NCBI RefSeq assembly: GCF_010499265.1
Contig: NZ_JAAGSC010000040.1
Span: forward strand, 124,001 to 188,000
Length of the DNA stretch: 64,000 nt
Direction: 5' to 3'
Origin: Wenzhouxiangella limi
Lineage (GTDB): Bacteria > Pseudomonadota > Gammaproteobacteria > Xanthomonadales > Wenzhouxiangellaceae
In this document: positions 1 to 9,691 of the stretch, in pieces
How the letters are laid out: each line of letters begins with the position of its first letter
Numbering within the stretch: the stretch's first letter is position 1
The notes under the pieces: generated by a model
What the model was told of the DNA's origin: nothing
Database searches by the model: none
The model's input: only the letters and a program-made list of their open reading frames with translations
Program-made: the position numbers and the translations under genes

Positions 1-664
1 AGCCCAGCGCGGTTGCCAGTCCGGCTTCACTGGCGCTGGTGTGGATGACCACGTCCTGATCTTCAGGCGCCTGCGCGGGTTGGGCAAAGTGCGCGCCCAG
101 CAGGTCGGCCAGCGCCGCGCGTTCGGGCTGGAGATCGACCAGCGTGACGCGGGTGCCGGGAATCCGGGCGGCCAGCCAGGCGACCAGGCAGCCGACCACG
201 CCGCCGCCGATGACGCCGACCCGGTCGCCCGGTCCAACGCCGGCATCCCAGACCACATTGAGCGCCGTTTCGGCGTTGGCGGCCAGGACGGCGCGCTCCG
301 GCGGGACCTCATCGGGCAGCGGCAGGACGGCGCTGGCCGGGACCACGTAGCGGTCCTGGTGCGGAAACAGGCAAAACACCGGCTGGCCCTGCAGCTGTGC
401 GGGCCCGTGTTCGACTCGGCCGACGCTGGCGTAGCCGTACTTGACCGGGCCGGGGAAGTCGCCTTCCTGGAACGGGGCGCGCATGGCCGCATACTGACTC
501 GGCGGCACCTGGCCCTGGAAGACCAGGGCCTCGGTGCCGCGGCTGATGCCGCTGCACAAGGCGCGCACGCGCACCTCGCTGGCGTCAGGCTCGATCAGTT
601 CCTGCTCGAAGATTTCGCCCTGGCCGGGCTCGCGGACCCAGAAGGCCCTCGCGGTGAGCGTCAT
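1..664 (-). CDS. MDR-family (zinc-type alcohol dehydrogenase-like) oxidoreductase, C-terminus cut off by the window
   Basis: About 221 N-terminal residues are visible, starting [10 protein letters not shown]. The early part has the GroES-like fold signature of medium-chain dehydrogenases (CSGISRGTE near residue 36, then a [15 protein letters not shown] stretch). A Rossmann dinucleotide site follows, [17 protein letters not shown], near residue 160. The usual catalytic zinc ligands are not obvious, so this may be a zinc-independent member. Substrate cannot be told. It is divergent from the phosphatidyltransferase gene, with a 98-base gap that must hold both promoters. Confidence 0.75.
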   Translation of the reverse strand, partial: MTLTARAFWVREPGQGEIFEQELIEPDASEVRVRALCSGISRGTEALVFQGQVPPSQYAAMRAPFQEGDFPGPVKYGYASVGRVEHGPAQLQGQPVFCLFPHQDRYVVPASAVLPLPDEVPPERAVLAANAETALNVVWDAGVGPGDRVGVIGGGVVGCLVAWLAARIPGTRVTLVDLQPERAALADLLGAHFAQPAQAPEDQDVVIHTSASEAGLATALG

Positions 665-762
665 GAACTTAGGCTTCCCAGAGTTGTTGGCGTCATGGTC
701 GAGGATACGCGGTGAGGCCGACGTTGACGGAAATTTACGCGCCGGATGGCATTGTGAAGATA

Positions 763-1512
763 ATGTCCACGATGACGCATACAAGCTGCGATTCTGAGAA
801 TCGGCCAGCGCGCGCGGGCGGCGGCGTCTGGCTGCTGCCGATCACGGTGCCCGCCCTGGGGCTGGCCGCACTGGCGCTGGTCGGCGCGGATCCGCACACC
901 CTGCTGAGCGCCGTCGCACTGGCTGCGTTGCTTGCGGCTGCGATTCGTCATCTGGCCAGCCGCAGCGGCGCGCGTCTGGGCCGCGCCAGCCAGGTGACGC
1001 TGGCCCGCGCCGGACTGGTCGCCGTGCTGGCCGCGGCGCTGTTCGAACCTGCGCTGTACCGTGAGCAGGGCTGGACCATCGCCGGTCTGGCCCTGCTGGT
1101 CCTGGCGCTGGACGGCGTCGACGGCTGGCTGGCGCGGCGCTTCGACGAGTGCAGCGAGTTCGGTGCGCGCTTCGACATGGAGGTCGATGCCGGCTTGATC
1201 ATGGTGCTGTGCCTGGGCGCGATGGCCGCCGACCTGGCCGGTCCCTGGGTCCTGCTGATCGGCCTGATGCGCTACGGATTCTTGCTGGCGGCCAGCGTCT
1301 GGCCGTGGTTGAGCGCCCCGCTGCCGGGGAGTTTCCGGCGCAAGCTGGTGTGCGTGTGGCAGGTCAGCGCGCTGGTGCTGGTCATAACGCCGCTGGTCGG
1401 TTCGCCCACGGCCAGTATTTTGCTGCTCTCGGCGCTGGTCGGACTGGTGCTGTCCTTTGGCCTCGATGTCGCCTGGCTTAAGCGGCACCAGGCCTCCCCT
1501 TTAGCCACCTGA
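763..1512 (+). CDS. CDP-alcohol phosphatidyltransferase family membrane protein
   Basis: A hydrophobic protein of 249 residues. It carries the family signature D-x2-D-G-x2-A-R-x8-G-x3-D-x3-D, seen as [12 protein letters not shown] followed by [11 protein letters not shown]. This motif binds divalent metal and the CDP-alcohol, and transfers a phospho-alcohol to an acceptor lipid at the inner membrane. Several membrane segments flank the motif on both sides. An in-frame ATG at 712 would add 17 residues. ATG 763 was preferred because it directly precedes the hydrophobic part, but no strong ribosome site decides between them. The lipid product is not determined. yceI follows after 9 bases on the same strand. 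Confidence 0.8.
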   Translation: MSTMTHTSCDSENRPARAGGGVWLLPITVPALGLAALALVGADPHTLLSAVALAALLAAAIRHLASRSGARLGRASQVTLARAGLVAVLAAALFEPALYREQGWTIAGLALLVLALDGVDGWLARRFDECSEFGARFDMEVDAGLIMVLCLGAMAADLAGPWVLLIGLMRYGFLLAASVWPWLSAPLPGSFRRKLVCVWQVSALVLVITPLVGSPTASILLLSALVGLVLSFGLDVAWLKRHQASPLAT

Positions 1513-1521
1513 GGAATCATC

Positions 1522-2103
1522 ATGAAAGCTTTCCTGATTGCCGCACTGGTCACGCTGGTCGGTTTGAGTGCGGCGCAGGCCGAGCCGCGCGAGTTCGTCA
1601 TCGATGATGAACATTTTTCCATCGGTTTCCTGATCAAACACGTCGGCTACGCCGATCAGCTGGGCCAGTTCCTGGAAGCCAGCGGGCGCTTCGTCTGGGA
1701 CGAGGAGGCCAACGAACTGCACAGCGGTGAGGTGGTGGTCGAGGCCGCCAGCGTCTTCACCAACCACCGCGAGCGCGATCAGCACCTGCGCAGCGATGAT
1801 TTCCTGCACGCCGGCCGCTACGACCAGGTCCGTTTCGAAGCGACCCGCTGGGAGCCGGAAGCGGACAATCGCGGGACCCTGCACGGCGAGCTGACCCTGC
1901 TCGGACAGACCCACCCGGTGGCGCTGGAGGTGACCATCAACCAGCGCGCGGTCTACCCCTTCGGACACGAACGCTATACCGTGGGCATGTCGGCGCGGAC
2001 CACGATCCGGCGCAGCCAGTGGGGCATGAGCTACGCGCTCGAAGACGGCCTGGTTGGCGACGAGGTGCGGATGATGCTCGAATTCGAGGCCATCGCCGAG
2101 TAG
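1522..2103 (+). CDS. YceI family periplasmic protein
   Basis: A 193-residue protein with a clear signal peptide (MKAFLIAALVTLVGLSAAQA, cleavage near residue 20). It then has the YceI lipocalin-like beta-barrel pattern: FSIGFLIKHVGYADQLG-type opening, a central SGRFVWDEE segment and a late GELTLLGQTHPV strand. YceI proteins bind long amphiphilic or isoprenoid molecules in the periplasm; the ligand here is unknown. GAGGAA lies 6 bases before the ATG. It is 9 bases downstream of the phosphatidyltransferase gene, suggesting cotranscription, and converges on hrpB. Confidence 0.88.
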   Translation: MKAFLIAALVTLVGLSAAQAEPREFVIDDEHFSIGFLIKHVGYADQLGQFLEASGRFVWDEEANELHSGEVVVEAASVFTNHRERDQHLRSDDFLHAGRYDQVRFEATRWEPEADNRGTLHGELTLLGQTHPVALEVTINQRAVYPFGHERYTVGMSARTTIRRSQWGMSYALEDGLVGDEVRMMLEFEAIAE

Positions 2104-2115
2104 CCGCGTGGCCCT

Positions 2116-4608
2116 CTAGCCGCCGCGGGCTTTGGTCCGGTCGCTGGGCACTGCGCTGAGCGGGTCTTGCGGCCAGGGATGCTTGGGGTAGCGTCCGCGC
2201 TGGTCCTTGCGCACGTCCGGATAGCCCTGGCGCCAGAAGCTGGAAAGGTCGGTCGTGATCGCCAGTGCGCGTCCGGCCGGTGAGAGCAGGTGCAGCGTCA
2301 CCGGCACGCGCCCGCCGGCGATGGTCGGCGTCCGGGTCCATCCAAACACGCTCTGCAGCTTGGTCGCCAGCACCGGCCCGCCTTCGGCCCGGTAGTCCAG
2401 CGCCACGCGTCGTCCGGTCGGAATATCGATCGTCGCCGGGGCCAGTTGCTGCAGCGCTTGCTGCTGACCGGGGTCGAGTAAGTGGTTCAGGGCCCGCTGC
2501 AGGTCAAGCCGCTCGACGTCGCGCCAGCGCCGCGCCCCGGCCAGAAAGGGTGCGAGCCAGGCCTCCAGATCCTGAACCAGCGTGGCATCGTCGACGGCCG
2601 GCCAGCGATCCGGGTCAAGCGACTTAAGCAGCTCGACCCGGGCCTGCCACTGGCGGTTGCCGGTATTCCACGGCAGGCTGTCCAGACCGCGCCTGCGCAC
2701 CGCGGCCAGCAGCCCGGCCTCGATGGTGGCCGGATCCGGCTGCGCCAGTTCCTGTTCTTCCAGCACCAGCGCGCCAAGGCAGCGTCGCCGGCGCGCAATC
2801 ACGCTGCCGCGGCGATCGTCCCACTCGGCCACCGTGGTCTGCTCGATCTGCTCGCCCAGCGCGGACTCCAGCGCCGCCGGGCTCAAGCGCGCGACCAGGT
2901 AGATGCGCGCTTCGCGGGCCTGGCCGTCCAGTTCGGCCGCGACCAGCCAGGGTTCGCCGGCCAGCGGATCGGCTTCGGGCAGGAAGGCGCCGCGCCCGTT
3001 GCTCAGCAGGTATCGACCGCGCCCACCGCGGGCCTGGGCGATACGGTCGGGAAAAGCCAGCGCAAGCAAGATGCCGAGCGCTTCAGCGCTGTCCTGATCG
3101 TGCCGAGGTGCGCCCGCCGCCAGCCGGTCGGCGAGCCGGCGCGCGGTGCTCAGGCTGCCGCGGCTTTTTGTCTTCGACGCGTCGCGCAAGGCCTGCAGGC
3201 GCAGCCCGAGGTCGGCGCCGGCCCCCGGCGGCAGCGGATCGCGATCGCTCAGCAGCGCGGCCAGCTCGGCTGCCGTCCGCGGCCAGCCGCGCGCGCGCCC
3301 GGCCAGCAGCAGGTGGGCCAGGCGGGGGTGCAGTCCAGGCTCGAGCAGGGCCCGGCCGTGGGCGGTGATACGGCCGCTGTCGTCCAGCGCATTCAGCCGC
3401 CTCAGCAGGTCAACCGCCTGCTGCCAGTGGGCTGCCGGCGGCAAGTCCAGCCAGACCAGTTCGGCCGGATCCTGTGCGCCCCAGTGGGCGAGCTCCAGGA
3501 CCAGGCCGGCGAGGTCGGCCTGCTCGATTTCCGGCGCAGTGTGGGCGCGCAGGCGCGGATGTTGGGCCTCGCTCCACAGCCGGTAGCACAGGCCGGGCTG
3601 CTGGCGTCCGGCCCGTCCGGCGCGCTGTTCGGCGCCCGCCCGGGAGACCGGGCCGGTGACCAGCCGGCTCATGCCGCTGTTGGGATCGAAGCGGCTGCCG
3701 CGGGCCAGGCCCGCGTCGATGACGATGCGCACGCCGTCGATGGTCAGGCTGGACTCGGCGATGGCGCTGGCCAGCACCACCTTGCGCTCGCCCGGCGCCG
3801 GCGCCGCGATGGCCAGATCCTGGACCGCCGGCGCCAGTCTGCCGTAAAGCGGACAGAGGCGCACGCGCTCGGGCAGGTGGTCCGCCAGCAGCGCGGCCAC
3901 CCGTCGAATCTCGCCGCTGCCGGGCAGGAACACCAGCACCGAGCCTGCATGCTCGGTCAGCGCCCGGCGCACGGTGGCGGCGACGTGGTCGAGCAGGCGG
4001 CGCTCGCGCGGCACCGGCTGATAGTGCACTTCGACCGGAAAACTGCGTCCGCGCGCCTCGAGCAAGGGTGGGTCATCGAGCACGGCCTTGAGCGGCTCTA
4101 CCGCCAGCGTGGCCGACATCACCACCAGCTTCAGGTCAGGCCTCAGCGCCTGCTGGGCCTCGCGCGCCAGGGCCAGGCCCAGGTCGGCCTGCAGCGAGCG
4201 CTCGTGGAATTCATCGAAGATCACGCAGCCGATGCCGTCCAGCGCCGGATCGCGCTGGAGCATGCGGGTCAGGATGCCTTCGGTGACCACCTCGATGCGG
4301 GTGGTATTGCAGACCCGGGTTTCCAGCCGCGTCCGGTAGCCGACCGTCTGGCCGACCTCGTCGCCGAGTTCGCGCGCCATGAAGCGGGCGGCCGCGCGCG
4401 CGGCCAGGCGACGCGGCTCAAGCAGCAGGATCTTGCGCCCGCCAAGCCAGTCGGCGCTCAGCAGCGCCGGCGGCACCCGGGTGGTCTTGCCGGCGCCCGG
4501 CGGGGCGGTGAGCAGGACCGTGTCGTGGTCGTCCAGGGTGGCCGCCAGGCTCGGCAGCAGATCGTCGATCGGCAGGCCGGGTCGGGCGGTGGCTTTGAGT
4601 GTTTCCAC
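2116..4608 (-). CDS. hrpB: ATP-dependent RNA helicase HrpB
   Basis: A DEAH-box helicase of 830 residues, close to the family length. Walker A GAGKTT lies at about 38-43, motif II DEFH at 132-135, motif III SAT near 165, and a QRAGRAGR motif VI follows. The C-terminal third has the HrpB-specific region ending with the conserved helical PDVRKDQRGRYPKHPWP stretch. HrpB is a conserved proteobacterial protein whose precise RNA substrate is poorly defined. It converges on yceI with a 12-base gap. A long open frame exists on the opposite strand over most of this gene but is only GC-rich shadow coding. Confidence 0.95.
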   Translation of the reverse strand: METLKATARPGLPIDDLLPSLAATLDDHDTVLLTAPPGAGKTTRVPPALLSADWLGGRKILLLEPRRLAARAAARFMARELGDEVGQTVGYRTRLETRVCNTTRIEVVTEGILTRMLQRDPALDGIGCVIFDEFHERSLQADLGLALAREAQQALRPDLKLVVMSATLAVEPLKAVLDDPPLLEARGRSFPVEVHYQPVPRERRLLDHVAATVRRALTEHAGSVLVFLPGSGEIRRVAALLADHLPERVRLCPLYGRLAPAVQDLAIAAPAPGERKVVLASAIAESSLTIDGVRIVIDAGLARGSRFDPNSGMSRLVTGPVSRAGAEQRAGRAGRQQPGLCYRLWSEAQHPRLRAHTAPEIEQADLAGLVLELAHWGAQDPAELVWLDLPPAAHWQQAVDLLRRLNALDDSGRITAHGRALLEPGLHPRLAHLLLAGRARGWPRTAAELAALLSDRDPLPPGAGADLGLRLQALRDASKTKSRGSLSTARRLADRLAAGAPRHDQDSAEALGILLALAFPDRIAQARGGRGRYLLSNGRGAFLPEADPLAGEPWLVAAELDGQAREARIYLVARLSPAALESALGEQIEQTTVAEWDDRRGSVIARRRRCLGALVLEEQELAQPDPATIEAGLLAAVRRRGLDSLPWNTGNRQWQARVELLKSLDPDRWPAVDDATLVQDLEAWLAPFLAGARRWRDVERLDLQRALNHLLDPGQQQALQQLAPATIDIPTGRRVALDYRAEGGPVLATKLQSVFGWTRTPTIAGGRVPVTLHLLSPAGRALAITTDLSSFWRQGYPDVRKDQRGRYPKHPWPQDPLSAVPSDRTKARGG

Positions 4609-4690
4609 TTGATATTGCAGTTGATCGACGGCTTCTGGTCCAAGGGCCGGATCGAAGGGGGCTGCGGCCGATTATGGCAGGTGGCGGCCA

Positions 4691-5572
4691 TCAGGCGGCG
4701 GCCGAACGCAGCAGATCGGCCAGGGCGCGAGCCGCCGGGCCGGCGCTGTCGGGGTCGGCATAAACCAGGTACAGGGTGGCCCAGCGCTCGGCGCCGTGGG
4801 CCAGGGGCAGGGGCTTGAGCGCGCCGCTGTCGAGTTCGCTGCGGATGATGTCCTCGGCGTACCAGGCAAAGCCGTAGCCGCGGCAGGCCGCAGCAATCGA
4901 GGTGGCCTTGGCGGTCACGGTCCAGCGCTGATCGCTGGCCCGCGGTGCCTGCGATCCGGCCGGCTGGGTGGCGCTGTCGCGCACCACCAGGTGGCGATGG
5001 CGACGCAGGTCCTCGGCCGTCAGGGGCCGGTTGAGCCGGTGCAGGGCATGGTCCGGTGCGGCGGCGGCGATGAAGCGCACCCGGGTGAGCGGGTCGCCGA
5101 TGAACCCGGCCGGGATACTCGAGGCGATGGCCAGGTCGACCCGGCCGGAGGTCAGCAACTCCGCGGTCCCGCCCAGCACCGATTCGTGCAGCTGGACGCG
5201 CAGTCCGGGCTGGGCCCGGCACAGCCGGTCCAGGCAGTCCAGCATCCGCCAGGTCGGGAAGATGACTTCCGCGGCTACGCGCAGCTCGGTCTCCCAGCCG
5301 CCGGCGGCCAGCGCGGCGGCCCGCTCCAGGCGCTCGGCCTCCTCGATCAGGGCGCGCGCGCGTCGGACCAGCATTTGCCCGGCCGCCGTCAGGTGGGCCT
5401 TGCGGCCCTGGCGTTCGAAGGCCCGGACATCGAGCAGATCCTCGATGCGGTGGACCGCGTAGCTCACGGTGGACTGCGACTTGTTGAGCGCGGCCGCGGC
5501 CTGGGCGTAGCCGCCGTGGTCGTGGACCGCGATCAGGGCCCGCCACTGCTCGAGCGTGATTCTTGGCGTCAT
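4691..5572 (-). CDS. LysR family transcriptional regulator
   Basis: 293 residues. The N-terminal winged helix-turn-helix reads ITLEQWRALIAVHDHGGYAQ then ALNKSQSTVSYAVHRIEDLL, typical LysR; a periplasmic-binding-like effector domain follows. The frame stays open upstream, but ATG 5572 gives the canonical LysR start and the expected length. The gene is divergent from the azoreductase-pirin pair across a 109-base AT-rich gap, so it very likely regulates that pair and itself. The inducer is unknown; a quinone or electrophile would fit the target genes (inference). Confidence 0.9.
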   Translation of the reverse strand: MTPRITLEQWRALIAVHDHGGYAQAAAALNKSQSTVSYAVHRIEDLLDVRAFERQGRKAHLTAAGQMLVRRARALIEEAERLERAAALAAGGWETELRVAAEVIFPTWRMLDCLDRLCRAQPGLRVQLHESVLGGTAELLTSGRVDLAIASSIPAGFIGDPLTRVRFIAAAAPDHALHRLNRPLTAEDLRRHRHLVVRDSATQPAGSQAPRASDQRWTVTAKATSIAAACRGYGFAWYAEDIIRSELDSGALKPLPLAHGAERWATLYLVYADPDSAGPAARALADLLRSAAA

Positions 5573-5681
5573 ATTTCTAAATTTTCGATAGATAAGTCCA
5601 ACATTTTGCGCTTTACGTTCGAAATATACAAAGATAATCTGACCCTGTCCTTTATTCTCAGCCACCCTCAGGAGTGCTTGC
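5573..5681. promoter_or_regulatory. Divergent LysR/azoreductase control region
   Basis: This intergenic stretch is much more AT-rich than its surroundings. It contains inverted arms ATATTTC (5571-5577, overlapping the LysR start) and GAAATAT (5621-5627), plus a TTCGAA palindrome at 5618-5623, the kind of dyad LysR regulators bind. A possible -10 GATAAT lies at 5633-5638. An AGGAG ribosome site precedes azoR. The exact operator is inference. Confidence 0.45.
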
Positions 5682-6305
5682 ATGCCAACCCTACTCGTGA
5701 TCAAGGCCAGCCTGTTCGGCGATGACGGCCAGTCCAGCCAGCTGGCCAATGCCTTTACCAGCCGCTGGCGCGAGCAATACCCGAACGGCCAGGTACTGTG
5801 CCGCGACCTGGCGGCCGATCCCCTGCCGCATCTGACCGCCGAGGCGGTGGCCGGCTTCCAGGCCGAGGCGACCGAGCGCAGCCCGACCCAGCAGGCTTCG
5901 CTGGCGATGTCCGATACTCTGATTGCCGAGCTCAAACAGGCCGATGCCGTGGCCGTGGCGCTGCCGATGTACAACTTCACCGTGCCGTCAACCTTCAAGT
6001 CCTGGATGGACCACGTCGCCCGGGCCGGCGTGACCTTCCGCTATACCGAGGCCGGGCCAAAAGGCCTGCTCGAAACCGGGCCGCTGTACGTCTTTTGCGC
6101 CCGCGGCGGGCGCTACCAGGGGACCGAAAACGACACCCAGACGCGCCTGATCGAGATGTTTTTCGGCATGCTGGGTTTTGCCGAGATCCACTTCACCTAC
6201 GCCGAAGGCCTGGCGCTGGGCGAGCAGGCCGCCGCCGAGGCCGTGGGTGAGGCCCGCGAGCGCATTGCTTTGCTGCCCTTGAGCGTTCGGGAGGGCAGCC
6301 AATGA
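5682..6305 (+). CDS. azoR: FMN-dependent NADH-azoreductase / quinone reductase
   Basis: 207 residues with a flavodoxin-like fold. The N-terminal phosphate-binding region is followed by PMYNFTVPSTFKSWMDHVAR, the signature FMN-binding segment of AzoR. A further FMN loop CARGGRYQG is seen near residue 140. These cytoplasmic enzymes carry out two-electron NAD(P)H reduction of quinones and azo dyes. The start is supported by an AGGAG site. The stop overlaps the next gene by 4 bases (ATGA), so azoR and pirin are translationally coupled and probably controlled by the divergent LysR protein. Confidence 0.92.
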   Translation: MPTLLVIKASLFGDDGQSSQLANAFTSRWREQYPNGQVLCRDLAADPLPHLTAEAVAGFQAEATERSPTQQASLAMSDTLIAELKQADAVAVALPMYNFTVPSTFKSWMDHVARAGVTFRYTEAGPKGLLETGPLYVFCARGGRYQGTENDTQTRLIEMFFGMLGFAEIHFTYAEGLALGEQAAAEAVGEARERIALLPLSVREGSQ

Positions 6306-7171
6306 CCCAGCGTTACCGCGCCCTGGTGCGCGTGATCGAGTCCCAGGCCACCTCGGACGGGGCCGGCGTCAAGCTCCGGCGCAGCCTGGGCTCCAGCGGC
6401 TTCGCCCGGCTCGACCCGTTCCTGATGCTCGATGAGTTTTTCTCCGACGACCCGGACGACTACCTGGCCGGCTTTCCGGCCCATCCGCATCGCGGCTTCG
6501 AGACCGTGACCTACATGCTCGAAGGGCGCATGCAGCACACCGACCACCTCGGCAACAGCGGCGACCTGGGGCCGGGGTCGGTGCAGTGGATGACCGCCGG
6601 GCGCGGCGTGATCCACTCGGAGATGCCGCAGCAGTCCGAGGGCCGCATGCGCGGCTTCCAGCTGTGGCTGAACCTGCCGGCGGCCGCGAAGATGAAGCCG
6701 GCCGCCTACCGCGATATCGCCGCCGCCGACGTCCCCGAAATGGACTTTGCCGGCGGTCGCGCGCGGGTGATCGCGGGGACCCTGGCCGTGGACGGCGCCG
6801 AGCAGGCCGGCGCGGTCAACGCCGTTCCGGGCGGTATGGCCACCGACCCGCTGCTGGTCGACCTGCACCTGGCGCCGAACAGCCGCGTGGACATTCCGAT
6901 CGCGGCCGGCTACAACGCCTTGCTCTACGTCTACGACGGGGAGCTTTCGGTCGATGGCCGGCCTGTTCCTTACCGCTCGGCCGGTGTGCTGGGCGACGGT
7001 GACTCGGTTGTGCTCATCGCCGGCGGCGACGGCGGTCGGGCGCTGCTGATCGCCGGACGCCCGATCGGAGAGCCGGTCGTTCAATATGGTCCGTTCGTGA
7101 TGAACAGCCGCGAAGAAATCGAGCAGGCGATGGCCGACTACCGCGCCGGTCGCCTGACCGAGCCGGCCTGA
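6302..7171 (+). CDS. Pirin family protein
   Basis: A bicupin of 289 residues. The N-terminal cupin holds the pirin metal-site pattern HPHRGFETVTYML (about 60-72) and GRGVIHSEMP (about 100), which supply three His and one Glu to an iron ion. The second cupin is less conserved. Some bacterial pirins show quercetinase activity and others act as redox-sensing partners; activity here cannot be predicted. Co-occurrence with a quinone reductase under a LysR regulator suggests a role in phenolic or quinone stress. Confidence 0.92.
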   Translation: MTQRYRALVRVIESQATSDGAGVKLRRSLGSSGFARLDPFLMLDEFFSDDPDDYLAGFPAHPHRGFETVTYMLEGRMQHTDHLGNSGDLGPGSVQWMTAGRGVIHSEMPQQSEGRMRGFQLWLNLPAAAKMKPAAYRDIAAADVPEMDFAGGRARVIAGTLAVDGAEQAGAVNAVPGGMATDPLLVDLHLAPNSRVDIPIAAGYNALLYVYDGELSVDGRPVPYRSAGVLGDGDSVVLIAGGDGGRALLIAGRPIGEPVVQYGPFVMNSREEIEQAMADYRAGRLTEPA

Positions 7172-7187
7172 GGGCGGCAAGCCGGAT

Positions 7188-7736
7188 TTATTGTTCCTTC
7201 AGCCAGGCTTCGATGGTCTTGCGCGGCAGCGGGAAATAGCCGTTGATCACCTCGGGCGCGGTGGCGGCGGGGTCGGCGTGCAGGTGGATATGCCAGGCGC
7301 CGGCGGTGCGGATTTCGAGCACGTCATCGACATCGTAGAGATCGTCTTTGTGGATGCTGGCGTGCCCTTTCAGCAGCGTGTTTTTGGCCAGCGCCTTGGC
7401 CTCGGTCTTGGTGCGCGCCGCCAGCAGGGCATAGGCGTGCTGTTCGGCGAACTCGCCGGGCCGGTAGCCGCCGATGTTGATGAAGTACAGGCGCGGCTGC
7501 CGGTTGTCTGCAGGTCGGTCGCTCAAGGTCACGCGGAAGCCCTCGACCTGGTCGACGACGGCAAAGGCGTCGATATGCAGCCCGTCCGGCTCACCGAACC
7601 ACTGGTCGAGCAGCTGGGCGTGGGTGTCTTGCAGCGAAGCCCCGACGGCAAAAGCGACATCGTGCAGCTCCACCCGGCAGCCGGCTGCGCGGCCGCCGAG
7701 CAGGACCGCATGGAGTTTCCAGGCATCATCGGACAT
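7188..7736 (-). CDS. DUF1543 domain protein
   Basis: 182 residues, recognised as DUF1543 from MSDDAWKLHAVLLGGRA at the start, the HDVAFAVG segment and YFINIGGYRPGEFAEQH in the middle. The protein appears cytosolic, with no signal peptide or membrane segment. Biochemical function is unknown for the family. It converges on the pirin gene (16-base gap) and is divergent from the CBS-domain gene. Confidence 0.8.
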   Translation of the reverse strand: MSDDAWKLHAVLLGGRAAGCRVELHDVAFAVGASLQDTHAQLLDQWFGEPDGLHIDAFAVVDQVEGFRVTLSDRPADNRQPRLYFINIGGYRPGEFAEQHAYALLAARTKTEAKALAKNTLLKGHASIHKDDLYDVDDVLEIRTAGAWHIHLHADPAATAPEVINGYFPLPRKTIEAWLKEQ

Positions 7737-7814
7737 GGCTGCATTAGGCCCGATCGCCCGGGTTGGGTCAAGACCGCGCTAGACTGAGCCGGCGGCAGAA
7801 CGAAAAGGCGCCCG

Positions 7815-9686
7815 ATGGAAGTCGAACAACTGGAAATCCGCGAGCATCTGCGGCGGCATCCGCCGTTCAGCTTTCTCGATGAGGCGCGCCTGGACCAGCT
7901 GGCGGGGACGGTGGAGATTGCCTATTTCCGCGCCGGCAGCGATATCGTGACGCTGGGCCAGGAGATCAACGATCTGCACTACATCCGCCAGGGCTCGGTC
8001 GAGATGTTTCGGCGCAGCGGCGAGTTCTACAACCGGCTCGGCGAGGGCGATATTTTCGGCCAGATCAGCCTGATCAGCGGCCGCTCGGCCCGCTTTCCGG
8101 TCCGCGCGCTGGAAGACACGCTGATCTATTTCATCCCGGGCAGCGAATTTCGCGACCTGTTCGAATCGGTCGAGGACTTTGCCGATTTCGTCGAGGTCGA
8201 AGACCGCACCCGGCTGCGCCAGGCCGGCGCGCGCAGCCGCGAAGGCACCGAGATGATGACCACCCGGGTCGAGCGGCTGGTGCAGCGCGAGCCGGTGATG
8301 ATGACCGCGTCCGGCACGGTGTGCGACGCCGCCCGCAAGATGACCGACGAAGGCGTGTCCTCGATCCTGATCTATGCCGACGACGGCGATCCCGAATATC
8401 CACGGCTGCTCGGCATCGTTACCGACAGCGATCTGCGGCGCCGCCTGATTGCTGCGGGCCTGCCCTACGACACGCCGGTTGGCGAGGTGATGTCTGAGGC
8501 GCTGGTGTGCGTCGAGGCCGATGATTTTCTGTTCGCCGCCCTGATGGCCATGCTGCGCCACAACGTCCACCACCTGCCGGTGATGCACCGGATGCGCCCG
8601 GTCGGGGTCATCGATCTGTCGGATCTGGCCGGTCATGAAACGCGCAACAGCCTGTTCGTGGTCCGAAGCATTCACGATCAGCCCGACATCGACGGCCTCA
8701 AGGCATTGATGCCGGACGTTCGCGGCAGTTTCGTGCGCATGGTCAACGAAGGCGCCACGGCGCGCATGATCGGCAGCTCCGTGGCCATGATCGGGCGCAG
8801 CTTCAAGCAGCGCCTGCTGGAGCTGGCCGAGGAGCGCCTCGGGCCGCCGCCGGTGCCGTACTGTTTTCTCGCGCTGGGCTCCATGGCCCGCGACGAGCAG
8901 TCGCTGGTCACCGACCAGGACAATGCCTTAATCCTCGACGACGAATTCGATCGCGATCTTCATGATGACTACTTTCGCCAGCTGGCGGAGTTTGTCTGCG
9001 ATGGCCTGGCCGAGCTCGGCTATACCTACTGCAAGGGCAACGTGATGGCCACCAATCCGGATCTGCGCCAGCCGCTGGCGACCTGGCAGGAACGCTTCGC
9101 GGGCTGGATCGAGCGCCCGGACCGCCCGGCGCTGCTCAACAGCTCGATCTTTTTCGATCTCGACGGAGTCCACGGCGAGACCCGCTTTGCCGATACCCTC
9201 AAGACCTTCATCGCCGAGCGCGCCAGCGTCTCGCCGGCCTTCCTGGGTTGCCTGGCCCACAACGCGCAAACGCGCACGCCGCCGCTGGGTTTCTTTCGCG
9301 ATTTCGTGCTTGAAAAGAGTGGCCGCCATCAGGATTCGCTGGACCTCAAGCGGCGCGGCACCGCGCCCATGGTCGATGTTATCCGGGTCCACGCCATGGC
9401 CAGCGCCTCGCTGGCCCAGAACTCGTTTCGCCGGCTCGATGACATCGTGGCGGCCGGATTTCTGACCGCCAGCATGACCGCCGATCTGCGCGATGCGCTG
9501 GAGTTTCTCGCCGTCACCCAGTATCGCCATCACGTCTCCCATCTGGAGCAAGGCACCCGGCCAGACAACAAGCTCAAACCGGTCACGCTCAATACCTTTG
9601 ATCGGCGCAACCTGAAGGAGGCTTTTCGCGTACTTAGCAACGCCCAGAGCTTCTTGCGCCTGCGCTACCGGGTGGTGCAGGTCTGA
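7815..9686 (+). CDS. Cyclic-nucleotide-binding / CBS / DUF294 nucleotidyltransferase-like protein
   Basis: 623 residues with four recognisable parts: a cNMP-binding domain (about 15-130, with the GEGDIFGQISLISG phosphate-cassette-like loop), two CBS repeats (about 155-280), a DUF294 nucleotidyltransferase-like domain with LGSMARDEQS and TDQDNALI (about 355-380), and a helical C-terminal substrate-binding domain. This architecture senses nucleotides and may transfer a nucleotidyl group; the target is not known. It is followed 5 bases later by a DnaQ-like exonuclease gene, a recurrent pairing in proteobacteria. Confidence 0.88.
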   Translation: MEVEQLEIREHLRRHPPFSFLDEARLDQLAGTVEIAYFRAGSDIVTLGQEINDLHYIRQGSVEMFRRSGEFYNRLGEGDIFGQISLISGRSARFPVRALEDTLIYFIPGSEFRDLFESVEDFADFVEVEDRTRLRQAGARSREGTEMMTTRVERLVQREPVMMTASGTVCDAARKMTDEGVSSILIYADDGDPEYPRLLGIVTDSDLRRRLIAAGLPYDTPVGEVMSEALVCVEADDFLFAALMAMLRHNVHHLPVMHRMRPVGVIDLSDLAGHETRNSLFVVRSIHDQPDIDGLKALMPDVRGSFVRMVNEGATARMIGSSVAMIGRSFKQRLLELAEERLGPPPVPYCFLALGSMARDEQSLVTDQDNALILDDEFDRDLHDDYFRQLAEFVCDGLAELGYTYCKGNVMATNPDLRQPLATWQERFAGWIERPDRPALLNSSIFFDLDGVHGETRFADTLKTFIAERASVSPAFLGCLAHNAQTRTPPLGFFRDFVLEKSGRHQDSLDLKRRGTAPMVDVIRVHAMASASLAQNSFRRLDDIVAAGFLTASMTADLRDALEFLAVTQYRHHVSHLEQGTRPDNKLKPVTLNTFDRRNLKEAFRVLSNAQSFLRLRYRVVQV

Positions 9687-9691
9687 ATACC

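Noticed and set aside
2482-4818. Very long open frame (778 codons) on the plus strand
   Set aside because: It is antisense to hrpB, whose motifs are intact. The plus-strand product is a Gln/Arg/Gly-rich sequence without domains, typical shadow coding in GC-rich DNA.
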